From Vibrio sp. D404a (lineage in GTDB: Bacteria > Pseudomonadota > Gammaproteobacteria > Enterobacterales > Vibrionaceae): a stretch of DNA of 56,799 nt. Numbering within the stretch: position 1 is the first letter of the stretch; each line of letters begins with the position of its first letter. A model generated the notes under the pieces. That model saw nothing but the letters and a program-made list of their open reading frames with translations. It made no database searches and was not told the origin of the DNA. This document shows, piece by piece, positions 45,656-55,126 of this stretch. Location: NCBI RefSeq assembly GCF_030248535.1, contig NZ_JAHGAJ010000021.1, positions 1 through 56,799 of the forward strand, read 5' to 3'. The translations under genes and the position numbers were made by a program.

Positions 45656-46531
45656 ATGTCTAATCAAATCAAACCCAAGTCAACACTGCTTTCCTCAAAG
45701 CAAAGTGCTGCCCGTAGATCGAAGGCGCAGCAAGACATGACTCATTCTGAATTTCATGTTCCTAGTAACCTTATTCAACCTCTCTGGTTCCGCAGCCGAG
45801 AAAGCCTCGCTGATGATGGCCTTGTTTACGATCCCATTGCCGCACAAGCATGTACGCGCTGTCGTTTAGCTCCTGAGTGTTTAACTGGTGAGCTCGACCA
45901 GCAGCAACTGCTTTACGCGACGCTTACTCAGCTTTGCGATAATCAAATTCAACAATATCTCTCTCATAATCCAGACGCGTGGATCATTAATGTCGGCGCA
46001 GGGCTCGATACCCGTTTCTACCGCCTAGACAATGGTCGCTGCCATTGGGTGGAACTGGATGTGACCGAAAATTTATTATGGCGTCAGCGTCTGTTCCACA
46101 AGAATGAGCGCTACCGTTTGGAGTGTGGTTCGGTGAACGAACTAAGCTGGCTTGATGAGCTGAATATTCCAGAGCATGCATCGGTGATGATTGTTTGTGA
46201 ACACGCCTTATTGGACTGTGATGAAAAGACAACCGCTCACTTTATTCAAGCTCTGAGCCGTCAGTTTACTCATGCCCACGCCTGTCTTGTTTTAGCGGGT
46301 GATAAGAGCTCAAGCAAACTTGGGCAGAAACTAGGTTCAGGCGAGTACGCACATGGTTTGGCTTCTCCGATGGATAGCGTATTGAATTGGCTACCGTGGG
46401 CGCAATGGGTTAAAGCCTTCTCTCCCTTAGATCAGCAGTGTAACCGCTGGAAGCTCTGGCAGAGAATGGTGAGCAAACTTAGCCAGTTTAAGAAGCGACT
46501 GACGCCACAGTTAATCGTCATGAAGTGGTAA
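45656..46531 (+). CDS. LCMT-family SAM-dependent methyltransferase
   Basis: 291-residue class I methyltransferase of the leucine carboxyl methyltransferase/TcmP type. SAM-binding INVGAGLDTRFYRLD, acidic VELDVTENLLWRQ, and VMIVCEHALLDCDEKTTAHFI are visible. Upstream of the domain is YDPIAAQACTRCRLAPECL, with a CxxC and another Cys. These enzymes O-methylate small acids; here iron control by Fur suggests a link to iron uptake or siderophore chemistry, which is inference. Start at 45656 because AAGGA is 8 nt before; an ATG two codons earlier is possible. Confidence 0.85.
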   Translation: MSNQIKPKSTLLSSKQSAARRSKAQQDMTHSEFHVPSNLIQPLWFRSRESLADDGLVYDPIAAQACTRCRLAPECLTGELDQQQLLYATLTQLCDNQIQQYLSHNPDAWIINVGAGLDTRFYRLDNGRCHWVELDVTENLLWRQRLFHKNERYRLECGSVNELSWLDELNIPEHASVMIVCEHALLDCDEKTTAHFIQALSRQFTHAHACLVLAGDKSSSKLGQKLGSGEYAHGLASPMDSVLNWLPWAQWVKAFSPLDQQCNRWKLWQRMVSKLSQFKKRLTPQLIVMKW

Positions 46532-46625
46532 CCACCTTTGTCATATCTTCGCAGGTTACCTCTATTCACACCTGAGTTGAGGCTCTAGTCACGACATAGT
46601 GAAACTCGATCGCCTAGGTTAAACT

Positions 46626-46649
46626 ATCACCTCAAATCAAAGAGGTGAT
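46626..46649 (+). promoter_or_regulatory. Inverted repeat over the dinF ribosome binding site
   Basis: Perfect 8-bp repeat ATCACCTC-N8-GAGGTGAT; the right arm includes the AGAGG ribosome binding site and reaches one base before the GTG start of dinF at 46651. It could fold to hide the site or be an operator. Confidence 0.5.
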
Positions 46650-46650
46650 C

Positions 46651-48006
46651 GTGAAGCAATTTCTTCCCCAATCTATTTTTCAAACCCTAACCAACACATC
46701 AGTTCATCAGCGCGTGTTGATGCTCGCCATACCTATGGTTCTCTCCAATATTACTGTCCCACTACTCGGTTTGGTGGATGCGGCTGTGATTGGTCACCTA
46801 GAGCATGCGTGGTATCTGGGTGGCGTGGCTTTGGGTGGCACCATGATCAGCGTGACCTTTTGGTTACTGGGCTTTCTTCGAATGTCGACAACGGGCTTAG
46901 CCGCTCAATCTTATGGTGCCAGCGATAATCAGCAACTGGGGTTGGTGTTTGTTCAAGGCATCACGATGAGCTTGGGGTTTGCGGCTCTGTTCTTACTGCT
47001 GCACGGCGTGGTCGCAGATACCGTCTTCTCCCTTAGTAGTGCCAGTGAACAGGTTAAGTTCTATGGTGAGCAATACTTTTCCATTCGTGCTTGGAGTGCG
47101 CCCGCTGCACTGAGTAATTTTGTCATCCTAGGTTGGTTACTCGGTACCCAAAATGCCAAAGCCCCAATGTGGATGGTGATCATTACAAATGTCACCAATA
47201 TTGTGTTTGATCTGTTGTTTGTGATCGGTCTTGGTTGGCAGGTCGAAGGGGCAGCTTATGCTTCGGTATTAGCGGACTATATGGGATTGATGTTTGGCCT
47301 TGTGTGTGTGGCTCGCGTTTGGGCGAAAAGAGCTTTGCCTGCACCACTCTCTTTGCTGAAACAGACAACTCAAGGACTCTCTCGTTTTGTAAAACTCAAC
47401 CGCGACATTTTTCTGCGCTCTCTGTGTTTACAGGCAACCTTTACCTTCATGACCTTTCAAGGTGCGAGCTTCGGGGACGATGTAGTCGCTGCTAACGCAG
47501 TATTGATGAGCTTTTTAATGATCATCTCTTACGGCATGGACGGTTTTGCCTATGCCATGGAGGCGATGGTAGGAAAAGCGATTGGAGCCAAGGATAAACA
47601 AGAACTGAATCAATCTCTGGTCGGAACCTTTTTCTGGAGCCTAATCATCTGTCTTGGGTTGACCTTGGTGTTCATGATATTTGGCAGCAACATGATAGAT
47701 ATGATCACAACCATACCTGCAGTAAAAGCACAGGCGAGCGTTTATTTACCATGGTTGATTGCGATGCCATTGGTATCAATGTGGTGCTTTTTATTAGACG
47801 GTATTTTTATCGGAGCGACCAAAGGCAAGGAGATGAGAAATAGTATGTTCGTCGCGACGTGTTGTTTCTTTATTATCTTTGTCTCGGCATCTGCGCTAGA
47901 GAATCATGCTTTGTGGCTAGCAATGAGCTGCTTTATGGCAATGCGAGGAATTGGGTTGGCTGTGCTGTTTGTTAGGCAATGGAAACGTAATGAGTTTTTG
48001 GTGTGA
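46651..48006 (+). CDS. dinF: DinF, MATE-family efflux protein
   Basis: 451-residue MATE transporter with 12 helices: LAIPMVLSNITVPLLGLVDAAVIGHL, FLRMSTTGLAAQSYGA and SYGMDGFAYAMEAMVGKAIGA in outline are typical of DinF. E. coli dinF is in the lexA operon and induced by DNA damage; DinF is linked to protection from oxidative stress and bile salts. The GTG at 46651 fits the AGAGG best; an in-frame GTG at 46645 is possible. No SOS box was seen next to it. Confidence 0.92.
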   Translation: MKQFLPQSIFQTLTNTSVHQRVLMLAIPMVLSNITVPLLGLVDAAVIGHLEHAWYLGGVALGGTMISVTFWLLGFLRMSTTGLAAQSYGASDNQQLGLVFVQGITMSLGFAALFLLLHGVVADTVFSLSSASEQVKFYGEQYFSIRAWSAPAALSNFVILGWLLGTQNAKAPMWMVIITNVTNIVFDLLFVIGLGWQVEGAAYASVLADYMGLMFGLVCVARVWAKRALPAPLSLLKQTTQGLSRFVKLNRDIFLRSLCLQATFTFMTFQGASFGDDVVAANAVLMSFLMIISYGMDGFAYAMEAMVGKAIGAKDKQELNQSLVGTFFWSLIICLGLTLVFMIFGSNMIDMITTIPAVKAQASVYLPWLIAMPLVSMWCFLLDGIFIGATKGKEMRNSMFVATCCFFIIFVSASALENHALWLAMSCFMAMRGIGLAVLFVRQWKRNEFLV

Positions 48007-48082
48007 TGTACAGCGAACAGAGTATTTGGAACATCATGATCTAATTACTATCTGAACACGCTTAAGTTTATGATTTATATAA

Positions 48083-48111
48083 AAACAGCAAGCCGAGTGA
48101 CTTGCTGTTTT
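48083..48111. terminator. Terminator after dinF
   Basis: AAACAGCAAG / CTTGCTGTTT stem with an 8-base loop, between convergent dinF and sthA. Confidence 0.8.
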
Positions 48112-48160
48112 AGCATTTGGCCTATAGGTGGTCAAATACCCCTAGGGCTGTACAATTTGC

Positions 48161-49561
48161 TTAGAACAGACGGTTCAAACCATTAAGTGCAGCAACGCGG
48201 TACGCTTCTGCCATGGTCGGATAGTTGAAGGTAGTGTTCACAAAATACTCGATGGTATTTGCTTCTCCTTTCTGCTCCATGATGGCTTGGCCGATGTGAA
48301 TGATCTCTGCGGCACGTTCACCAAACACATGGATGCCCAGAATTTCTTTGGTCTCGCGGTGGAACAGAATCTTCAAGCTACCAATGTCTTTACCTGCAAT
48401 CTGTGCACGAGCTAGGTGCTTGAATGACGAGCGTCCAACCTCATAAGGTACTTTCGCTGCGGTTAGCTCTTGTTCTGTCTTACCGACCGAGCTGATCTCT
48501 GGGATGGTGTAGATACCTGTTGGAATGTCTTCGATAAGGTGGCTTTCCGCTTCGCCTTTCACAATCGCTTGTGCCACAAATCGACCTTGGTCATACGCGG
48601 CGCTGGCTAAGCTTGGGTAGCCAATCACATCACCCACTGCATATACGTGGCTGACGTTGGTTTGATAGTTGGCGTTAACAGAGACCTGCCCACGAGAATC
48701 TGACTCTAGGCCAACCGCACCAAGGTTGAGTTTGTCTGTGTTACCCGTTCTGCCATTGGCGTACAGCAAGCAGTCGGCGCGCATTTTCTTACCGGACTCA
48801 AGATGGATGATGACGCCATCATCTGTGCCTTCAATACGCTCAAACGTTTCATCATTACGAATCACTACACCACTGTTCCAGAAGTGGTATGAAAGAGCAT
48901 CGGATGTTTCGTTATCAAGGAAAGAGAGTAGGCGGTCTCGAGTGTTGATAAGGTCGGTCTTAACGCCCAAACCACGGAAGATAGACGCGTACTCACAACC
49001 GATAACACCCGCACCGTAGATGATGATGTGTTGTGGATCGTGCTTGAGGGAGAGAATAGAGTCGCTGTCGTAGATACGCTCATGCAGGAAGTCGACATTC
49101 TCTGGTTGGTAAGGTCGCGATCCTGTTGCAATCACAAACTTATCAGCCGAGTAGACCTCTTCGGTGCCGTCACTTTGCATTACAGAGACTGTATTAGTAT
49201 CGATAAAACGAGCGGTGCCAAAAACTAACGTGCATTGATTGCGGTCGTAGAACCCTTGGCGTAAGCGTGTTTGTTTGTCGATAACGGATTTGGCATGGCC
49301 AAGAATGTCAGAGAAGGTTGCGTGAAGGCTTTTGTTGTTTTGGCAGAAAAGAGGGTTGTTATTGAATTCGATGATACGGCTAACGGCATGACGAAGTGCT
49401 TTGGATGGGATGGTACCCCAGTGTGTACACCCGCCACCAACACTGCTCTCTTTTTCAATGATGGCTACATTCAAGCCGGCTTTGGTCAATCCCATCGCTG
49501 CCCCTTCACCACCGGGGCCACTACCAATTACGATCACATCAAAGTGGTTCGAATGCGACAT
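48161..49561 (-). CDS. sthA: Soluble pyridine nucleotide transhydrogenase
   Basis: 466-residue flavoprotein that transfers reducing power between NADPH and NAD+. FAD-binding [12 protein letters not shown], the sequence [15 protein letters not shown], in which the second cysteine of the redox pair found in related disulfide reductases is threonine as in E. coli SthA, NAD(P)-binding [14 protein letters not shown], and the C-terminal dimer domain. Cytoplasmic. Divergent from fabR, as in E. coli. Confidence 0.96.
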   Translation of the reverse strand: MSHSNHFDVIVIGSGPGGEGAAMGLTKAGLNVAIIEKESSVGGGCTHWGTIPSKALRHAVSRIIEFNNNPLFCQNNKSLHATFSDILGHAKSVIDKQTRLRQGFYDRNQCTLVFGTARFIDTNTVSVMQSDGTEEVYSADKFVIATGSRPYQPENVDFLHERIYDSDSILSLKHDPQHIIIYGAGVIGCEYASIFRGLGVKTDLINTRDRLLSFLDNETSDALSYHFWNSGVVIRNDETFERIEGTDDGVIIHLESGKKMRADCLLYANGRTGNTDKLNLGAVGLESDSRGQVSVNANYQTNVSHVYAVGDVIGYPSLASAAYDQGRFVAQAIVKGEAESHLIEDIPTGIYTIPEISSVGKTEQELTAAKVPYEVGRSSFKHLARAQIAGKDIGSLKILFHRETKEILGIHVFGERAAEIIHIGQAIMEQKGEANTIEYFVNTTFNYPTMAEAYRVAALNGLNRLF

Positions 49562-49888
49562 AGATATCTTCCTTGTTATATTTGTTTAACATTGCTTTAG
49601 CGAGATTTTAACTGATTCCGTTGCTTGGTACATGAAAAGGGCATCAGAGAGTCGAGCGGATCACGCAGTGTTACAGAAAAAGTAATATTTGGTATGTCGT
49701 ATGTCTCCAAATTACAGCTCGGCGATTGAAATTTTGCTCCCGAACGTATTTACTTCGGTACGTGAACAAAGAGGGGTGTCTGATGTCATAGATAACGAGA
49801 ATGCCTTATAAAATCGAGCAATTCGCGTTATATTTACCTGAGTATTAGGCATGCCTGTTTAGGCTGTAAAAGAAGAAATTGATAAAGT
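49562..49888. other. sthA-fabR intergenic region
   Basis: 327 nt with promoters for both divergent genes expected but not placed. One inverted repeat ACGTA-N10-TACGT at 49744-49763 stands out; it may bind a regulator, but I cannot tie it to FabR's known operator. No small gene recognised. Confidence 0.4.
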
Positions 49889-50530
49889 ATGAAACCAATG
49901 GGAATTCGCGCACAGCAAAAAGAAAAAACTCGTCGAAGCTTAATCGATGCTGCGTTTAGTCAGCTGAGTGCTGATCGTAGTTTTTCTAATCTGAGCTTAA
50001 GAGAGGTTGCTCGCGAAGCCGGCATTGCACCAACTTCTTTCTATCGCCACTTTAAAGACATGGATGAACTTGGTTTAACCATGGTTGATGAAGGGGGCTT
50101 GCTGCTGCGTCAATTGATGCGTCAGGCAAGGCAACGAATCGTTAAAGAAGGCAGTGTAATCCGTACCTCGGTTGAAACCTTTATGGAGTTCATCGAAAGC
50201 AGCCCGAACGTATTCAGACTGTTATTACGCGAACGCTCTGGAACCTCGTTTGAGTTTCGTACAGCGGTAGCTCGTGAAATACAGCACTTCTCTGCAGAAT
50301 TGACCGAGTATTTGATTACAACCGGAATGACAAGGGATGAAGCATTTACACAAGCGGAAGCTTCGGTCATTTTGGTGTTTAATTCTGGAGCAGAAGCATT
50401 AGATTTAGATCGACGCCAGCGCGATGAATTGGCTGAGCGACTGATCATGCAATTGCGAATGATGGCCAAAGGGGCTTATTGGTATCGCAAAGAACGTGAA
50501 CGTAACCGACTAAAAGGCGGGATTGAATAA
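49889..50530 (+). CDS. fabR: FabR, TetR-family repressor of unsaturated fatty acid synthesis
   Basis: 213 residues. The N-terminus [20 protein letters not shown] and [22 protein letters not shown] are nearly identical to E. coli FabR, which represses fabA/fabB according to the ratio of unsaturated to saturated acyl thioesters and so sets membrane fluidity. The ATG at 49889 is used; an ATG three codons on aligns better with E. coli. The stop overlaps the yijD start by one base. Confidence 0.95.
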   Translation: MKPMGIRAQQKEKTRRSLIDAAFSQLSADRSFSNLSLREVAREAGIAPTSFYRHFKDMDELGLTMVDEGGLLLRQLMRQARQRIVKEGSVIRTSVETFMEFIESSPNVFRLLLRERSGTSFEFRTAVAREIQHFSAELTEYLITTGMTRDEAFTQAEASVILVFNSGAEALDLDRRQRDELAERLIMQLRMMAKGAYWYRKERERNRLKGGIE

Positions 50531-50901
50531 TGTCGAATGAAAAGAATACTGTGAACCGCGGTTCAGAAAGAAAAACACTGGTACTGGCTCTAGTAGCGGG
50601 TGTGTGTGGTGATGCATTGTTATCTTGGGTAACGATGAGCGAAGTTGGTTTCTCTATTTTCCCTCTTATTGCGCTAGTACTGGCTGTTCAAGCCCTATAT
50701 CAAGAATACCTAGCAAACCCTGTGTCTGAAGACATTCCACTAGTAGGCCTAGCGTGTTTCTTCGTTGGTGCATTTGGTCACTCTGCGTTTGTGAAAGCAC
50801 AACACCCAGAAGCGGGCTCGAACTTCTTTGCAATTATCGTAGCCATGCTATTACTGGCATGGGTAGGTAAGAAGCTAGGGTTTATGTCCAAAGCGGCTTA
50901 A
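50530..50901 (+). CDS. yijD: YijD family membrane protein (DUF1422)
   Basis: 123-residue membrane protein with four helices (LVLALVAGVCGDALLSWV; FSIFPLIALVLAVQALY; LVGLACFFVGAFGHSAFV; FFAIIVAMLLLAWVG). Matches YijD, which is always next to fabR. Function unknown; coupling to fabR by a 1-nt overlap suggests a membrane-lipid role, which is inference. Confidence 0.92.
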   Translation: MSNEKNTVNRGSERKTLVLALVAGVCGDALLSWVTMSEVGFSIFPLIALVLAVQALYQEYLANPVSEDIPLVGLACFFVGAFGHSAFVKAQHPEAGSNFFAIIVAMLLLAWVGKKLGFMSKAA

Positions 50902-50920
50902 CTCGCATTAAACAGATACT

Positions 50921-50950
50921 AAAAAACGAGCCATTGGGCTCGTTTTTTTT
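50921..50950. terminator. Bidirectional terminator yijD / trmA
   Basis: AAAAAACGAGCC / GGCTCGTTTTTT stem with loop ATTG, between convergent genes. Confidence 0.9.
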
Positions 50951-50999
50951 TGGTTTGAAGAACCGATCTCGATGGGTCGGTTCTTTTGTCTTTACCGTT

Positions 51000-52112
51000 C
51001 TATTTCGCTTTACGCTCTAGGAACACGCCCGCTTCCATGTGGTGGGTGTACGGGAACTGATCGAAAAGGGCAAAACGTGTGATGTTGTGAGTTTCGCTCA
51101 GGATATCTAAGTTCTCTTGCAGTGTTTCTGGGTTACAAGAGATGTACATAATGCGCTCGTAGCCCTGAACCATTTTACACGTATCAACATCCATACCTGA
51201 TCGTGGTGGATCGACAAAGATCGTATTACAGTTGTAGCTCTTCAAATCAACGTTAGCTTGCTTAAGGCGACGGAATTCACGCTTACCTTCCATCGCTTCC
51301 GTGAAGTCTTCAGCTGACATACGAATGATCTGAACGTTGTCGATGTTGTTGGCTGCGATATTGTATTGTGCTGACTCAACCGATGGTTTAGCAAGCTCAG
51401 TGGCAAGCACGCGCTCAAAGTTCTGTGCCAGTGCAAGAGAGAAGTTGCCGTTGCCACAGTAAAGTTCCAACAGGTCGCCTTTGCTTTCTTGAGTACAGTC
51501 TACAGCCCACTCCAGCATTTTCTCTGCAATCTTACCGTTTGGTTGAGTAAAGCTATTCTCAACCTGTTGGTAGATGTAGCTATCGCCATTTACGTTCAAC
51601 TTTTCGATGACGTAGTCTTGGTCTAGCACAATCTTCATTTTACGTGCGCGGCCAATCAGGTTTAGGTTAAAGCCTTCATCATTAAGCTGTTGCTTCAGTG
51701 CCTTCGCGTTTTCAATCCACTCTTCATCAAGCTGACGGTGGTAAAGAAGAGAAACAAGAACTTCGCCGCTCAGCGTTGAAAGGAAATCAACTTGGAACAG
51801 TTTGTGGCGCAGTGATGGGTTGCCCTTCATCGCTTCCATGAGCAGTGGCATCAAATCATTGATTAGGCGACTTGCTGCTGGGAATTGGTCAACGCGGTAT
51901 TTCTCTTTAGTTTCTTGATTGAACATCACGTAGTACATGTCATCACCCTCATGCCATACACGGAATTCTGCACGCATACGGTAGTGTTGCTCAGGTGATT
52001 CATACACTTCTAATTCAGGCACATTGTATTGTGAGAACATCTCAGTCAGACGCTCGGTCTTCTCTGCCAGTTGTTCTTGGTAGCGTTGCGGGTTTACATC
52101 TAAAGTCGCCAT
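51000..52112 (-). CDS. trmA: tRNA m5U54 methyltransferase
   Basis: 370-residue TrmA: SAM-dependent formation of ribothymidine at position 54 of tRNAs. SAM-binding [26 protein letters not shown], nucleophile C326 in YISCNPETL and the C-terminal catalytic Glu in [12 protein letters not shown]. Normal length. Next to btuB-murI, as in E. coli. Confidence 0.97.
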   Translation of the reverse strand: MATLDVNPQRYQEQLAEKTERLTEMFSQYNVPELEVYESPEQHYRMRAEFRVWHEGDDMYYVMFNQETKEKYRVDQFPAASRLINDLMPLLMEAMKGNPSLRHKLFQVDFLSTLSGEVLVSLLYHRQLDEEWIENAKALKQQLNDEGFNLNLIGRARKMKIVLDQDYVIEKLNVNGDSYIYQQVENSFTQPNGKIAEKMLEWAVDCTQESKGDLLELYCGNGNFSLALAQNFERVLATELAKPSVESAQYNIAANNIDNVQIIRMSAEDFTEAMEGKREFRRLKQANVDLKSYNCNTIFVDPPRSGMDVDTCKMVQGYERIMYISCNPETLQENLDILSETHNITRFALFDQFPYTHHMEAGVFLERKAK

Positions 52113-52283
52113 GGTTATGCCTTTTGCTGTGGTGCGTTCAAATCAAGAGCGCAGATTTTATTCAATCACAGCCTCTTGTCCAGTGTTGAGAGCCATTACC
52201 TGTAAATTGGCCATGAAAACTATAGCTTATAACTATCTTAGACTAGACAAATCATCCATAGGACAATACTATCCTTCGCAAGC

Positions 52284-52460
52284 TGGTGCCATTTAGATGT
52301 ATAGATGGCTGAAAAGGGAATCTGGTGTAAATCCAGAACTGACGCGCAGCGGTAAAAGAGAACGAGTATTCACCGAGACACTGCATATAGCTTTATGTGG
52401 GAAGTCGAATACAAGGTAGCCATTAGGTTGAGCTCTTAAGTCCGAATACCTGCCAGCAGC
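52284..52460 (+). ncRNA. Cobalamin riboswitch upstream of btuB
   Basis: The leader has the conserved core of the B12 riboswitch: AAAAGGGAA, GGTGTAAATCC, ACTGACGCGCAGCGGTAA and, near the 3' end, the B12 box region GTCCGAATACCTGCCAGC. A hairpin AGCCAT-AACAA-ATGGTT at 52463-52479 and the ribosome binding site AGGA at 52501 may form the expression platform. Adenosylcobalamin should lower btuB expression, probably at translation. Confidence 0.93.
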
Positions 52461-52511
52461 TAAGCCATAACAAATGGTTTGGTAGGAATTTACGCGATTT
52501 AGGATCACAAT

Positions 52512-54350
52512 ATGAACAAGTCCCTTTTAGCGATAGCTGTAGCGTCGCTGTTTTCACCTATCTCCAATTTACACGCCCAAGAAGCCGCTGCCGACGAAAC
52601 CATGGTAGTAACGGCGAACCGTTTTGAGCAGGATATAAAGTCAACTTTGGCTCCTGTTAGCGTTATTACTCGTCAAGACATCGCGAACTTAAGAGCACAA
52701 AGCGCTTTTGATGTTTTGAAAACGCTCCCTGGTATTGAAATTAATTCTTTAGGTTCTAAATCTAATGAGACAAGTATTTTTATTCGAGGTACAGCAAGTA
52801 AACATACTCTGGTTCTTCTAGATGGGGTTAGGCTGAATTCTGCAACCGCTGGTGGCGCATCGATTGGATTGATTCCTGCTAGTGCTATTGAAAAAATTGA
52901 AGTTGTCAGAGGTCCAAGGGCTGCAGTTTACGGTTCAGATGCTGTAGGTGGTGTAATTAGTATTTCTACGATCCCAGAAGGTGGCAGCATACATGAAGCA
53001 ACTTTAGCTACTGGCAGTAATAATGCTGCACAACAAACTTGGCGCTCTGTAGGTCAACTTTCAGAAACGACTAAAGGTAATTTTCTTTATAACAAAGAGA
53101 AAAGCGACGGGTATCGAGTTTATGAAGGCGCAGCTGCAGGAGAGGAAAGCGGTTATGAGTCTGAGATAATTCTTGGTAGCTTAAGCCATCAGGTCAATGA
53201 CCATTTCTCAGTGTTCTTTTCTGGCTTTAGTCAGGGGAGTGAATCTGAATATGCAGATACGTATAGTGGCCCCAAGAAGGTAAGTGAAGTAGATGCTTAT
53301 AGCCTTAGTAGCGGTGTAAGGTTTTCTGAGGGTGATTTTCTTTCATCTGTTGAACTGGGGCTAATGAAGACTGTTGGTGCCGACGGTAATGCTGATGGTA
53401 CAACAGCCAAAACAGAAATCTCGTCAAAGCGAGAGTCCATATCTTGGGTAAACACTTACGTAGTATCCTCAGGTTTCATTGTAAATGGTGGTGTTGATTA
53501 CTATAAAGAATATGCCAATCGCGGAGCTGCTAATACAACATCATATGAGAAAGAAACTAAAGATAACAAAGCGGTCTTTGTGACAGGAACTGCTTCATTC
53601 TTTGAGGCTGGTACAGTAGAGGCTAGTGCTCGTTATGATGACGACAGTGCATTTGGCGGTCATGAAACTTGGAACTTAGCTGCGGGCTATTACATTACTG
53701 ACTCTATCGAAGCGCTTGCGAGTGTAGGAACAGCCTTTAAGGCTCCTACTTTCAATGACCTGTATTGGCCTGGTTCGGGTAATCCAGATCTAAAGCCAGA
53801 AACATCTGAGTCAAAAGAAGTTGGTCTTCGTGGGTATCATGACTCTTTTGATTGGTCCGTGACAGGATACCAGACAGATATTGAAGACATGATTGATTGG
53901 GCTCCAACTCCAGCAGGGCCATGGGTACCATCTAACGTAGATAATGTTGAGATCAAAGGCTTAGAAATTGAAGTTAGCTTTGAAGTTGCTTCTATATCGA
54001 ATCGAATAGTAGCTGATTGGAAAGATCCAAAAGATAAAAAAGATGATTCACAATTGATTCGTCGAGCGAAAGAGAACTTTAAGTGGGTGGCCACATATCA
54101 ATATGGAGATTTCGATTTAGGTATCAATGTTAACTATACCGGAGATCGAAAAGATAAGAGTGGAGAGACACTGAAAGCTTATACTACTGCTGACTTGGGG
54201 TTAGGCTATCAAGTTACTGATAATCTGAGCGCTGACCTAAGATTGTCGAACGTATTTGATGAGGAATACAAAACTGCTTTGGGAGCTAACGGTAATTACT
54301 ACATAGGTGAAGGCCGTGCATATTACTTAAGTGCTTCATACCAATTTTAA
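52512..54350 (+). CDS. btuB: BtuB, TonB-dependent vitamin B12 receptor
   Basis: 612-residue outer-membrane receptor: signal peptide to LHA near residue 22, TonB box ETMVVTANRFEQ, plug domain (SAFDVLKTLPGIEIN, GAVYGSDAVGGVISI-like text RAAVYGSDAVGG), a 22-strand barrel and the C-terminal YYLSASYQF with final Phe needed for barrel assembly. Preceded by a cobalamin riboswitch. Base composition is clearly more AT-rich than the neighbouring genes (sample lines 28-50% GC), and it uses AGA/AGG arginine codons, so the gene may have been replaced by recombination, as phage receptors often are. Confidence 0.95.
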   Translation: MNKSLLAIAVASLFSPISNLHAQEAAADETMVVTANRFEQDIKSTLAPVSVITRQDIANLRAQSAFDVLKTLPGIEINSLGSKSNETSIFIRGTASKHTLVLLDGVRLNSATAGGASIGLIPASAIEKIEVVRGPRAAVYGSDAVGGVISISTIPEGGSIHEATLATGSNNAAQQTWRSVGQLSETTKGNFLYNKEKSDGYRVYEGAAAGEESGYESEIILGSLSHQVNDHFSVFFSGFSQGSESEYADTYSGPKKVSEVDAYSLSSGVRFSEGDFLSSVELGLMKTVGADGNADGTTAKTEISSKRESISWVNTYVVSSGFIVNGGVDYYKEYANRGAANTTSYEKETKDNKAVFVTGTASFFEAGTVEASARYDDDSAFGGHETWNLAAGYYITDSIEALASVGTAFKAPTFNDLYWPGSGNPDLKPETSESKEVGLRGYHDSFDWSVTGYQTDIEDMIDWAPTPAGPWVPSNVDNVEIKGLEIEVSFEVASISNRIVADWKDPKDKKDDSQLIRRAKENFKWVATYQYGDFDLGINVNYTGDRKDKSGETLKAYTTADLGLGYQVTDNLSADLRLSNVFDEEYKTALGANGNYYIGEGRAYYLSASYQF

Positions 54351-54355
54351 TTCCT

Positions 54356-54379
54356 AAAACCGCCTTCGGGCGGTTTTTT
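54356..54379 (+). terminator. btuB terminator
   Basis: AAAACCGCC-TTCG-GGCGGTTTT with a UUCG tetraloop and T run. The DUF71 gene starts just after, so it depends on read-through or its own promoter. Confidence 0.9.
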
Positions 54380-54395
54380 CTTATTGGACGTATCA

Positions 54396-55079
54396 ATGAA
54401 AAAGAATGTCATCATCAGCTGGTCTTCAGGTAAAGACTCCACCTTAACGCTGGAAAGACTAAACGAGAGCTTAGATTATGAAGTAGTAGGCCTATACACC
54501 ACTTACGTCGGTGATGAAGTGCCGTTTCAGGCCACACCAAAAGAAGTGGTAGCCATGCAGGCTGAACTGCTTGGTCTTCCTCTATTAATGATAGAGCTAC
54601 CCGAAGTCTTCCCATCAAATGAGATTTATCAAACTACGATTGTGAATGCACTAAAACAATCTCGTCTGAAAATCGATGCGGTCGCATTTGGTGATATGTT
54701 CTGTAATGGCATTGCGGACTATCGCAGAAGCTATATAGAGCCCGCAGGTTGGGAGTGCGTATTCCCGTTACTAGGAGAAGAAAGTGAAGATCTTGCTAGA
54801 GAGATAATAGAAAGAGGCATCGAAACCTTCTTAGTTACTGTCGATACCAATGCACTAGCAGCCGAATATTGCGGACAAACTTATACCCAATCATTAATAG
54901 AGAAACTCCCGGAAAGAGTAGACCCTTGTGGTGAAGACGGTGAGTTTCATACTCTAGTGACAAAAGCGCCTTCATTTAAAGGCGAAATAGATGTCTCACT
55001 ACAAGAGGTAGAGAAAGGAGAGCGTTTTGTTCATCAACGTTATCAAGCCAGCATAAAGCGCGATGAAGTTGGCGAATAA
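54396..55079 (+). CDS. DUF71/COG2102 PP-loop ATPase, B12-associated type
   Basis: 227-residue PP-loop nucleotide-binding protein. SWSSGKDSTLTLERL is the PP-loop; FGDMFCNGIADYRRSY and DPCGEDGEFHTLV are hallmarks of the DUF71 family, which in archaea and eukaryotes makes diphthamide (Dph6). Bacteria lack diphthamide; comparative genomics has proposed that the bacterial branch found next to B12 transporters works in cobalamin salvage. Its position directly after riboswitch-btuB fits. The ATG at 54396 is chosen; a TTG four codons earlier is possible. Probably an amidotransferase- or ligase-type enzyme; the reaction is not shown. Confidence 0.85.
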   Translation: MKKNVIISWSSGKDSTLTLERLNESLDYEVVGLYTTYVGDEVPFQATPKEVVAMQAELLGLPLLMIELPEVFPSNEIYQTTIVNALKQSRLKIDAVAFGDMFCNGIADYRRSYIEPAGWECVFPLLGEESEDLAREIIERGIETFLVTVDTNALAAEYCGQTYTQSLIEKLPERVDPCGEDGEFHTLVTKAPSFKGEIDVSLQEVEKGERFVHQRYQASIKRDEVGE

Positions 55080-55126
55080 TAAGTGAAGGGGTATCATTGC
55101 TGCGAATTTTCTTATAGGTAGATACA

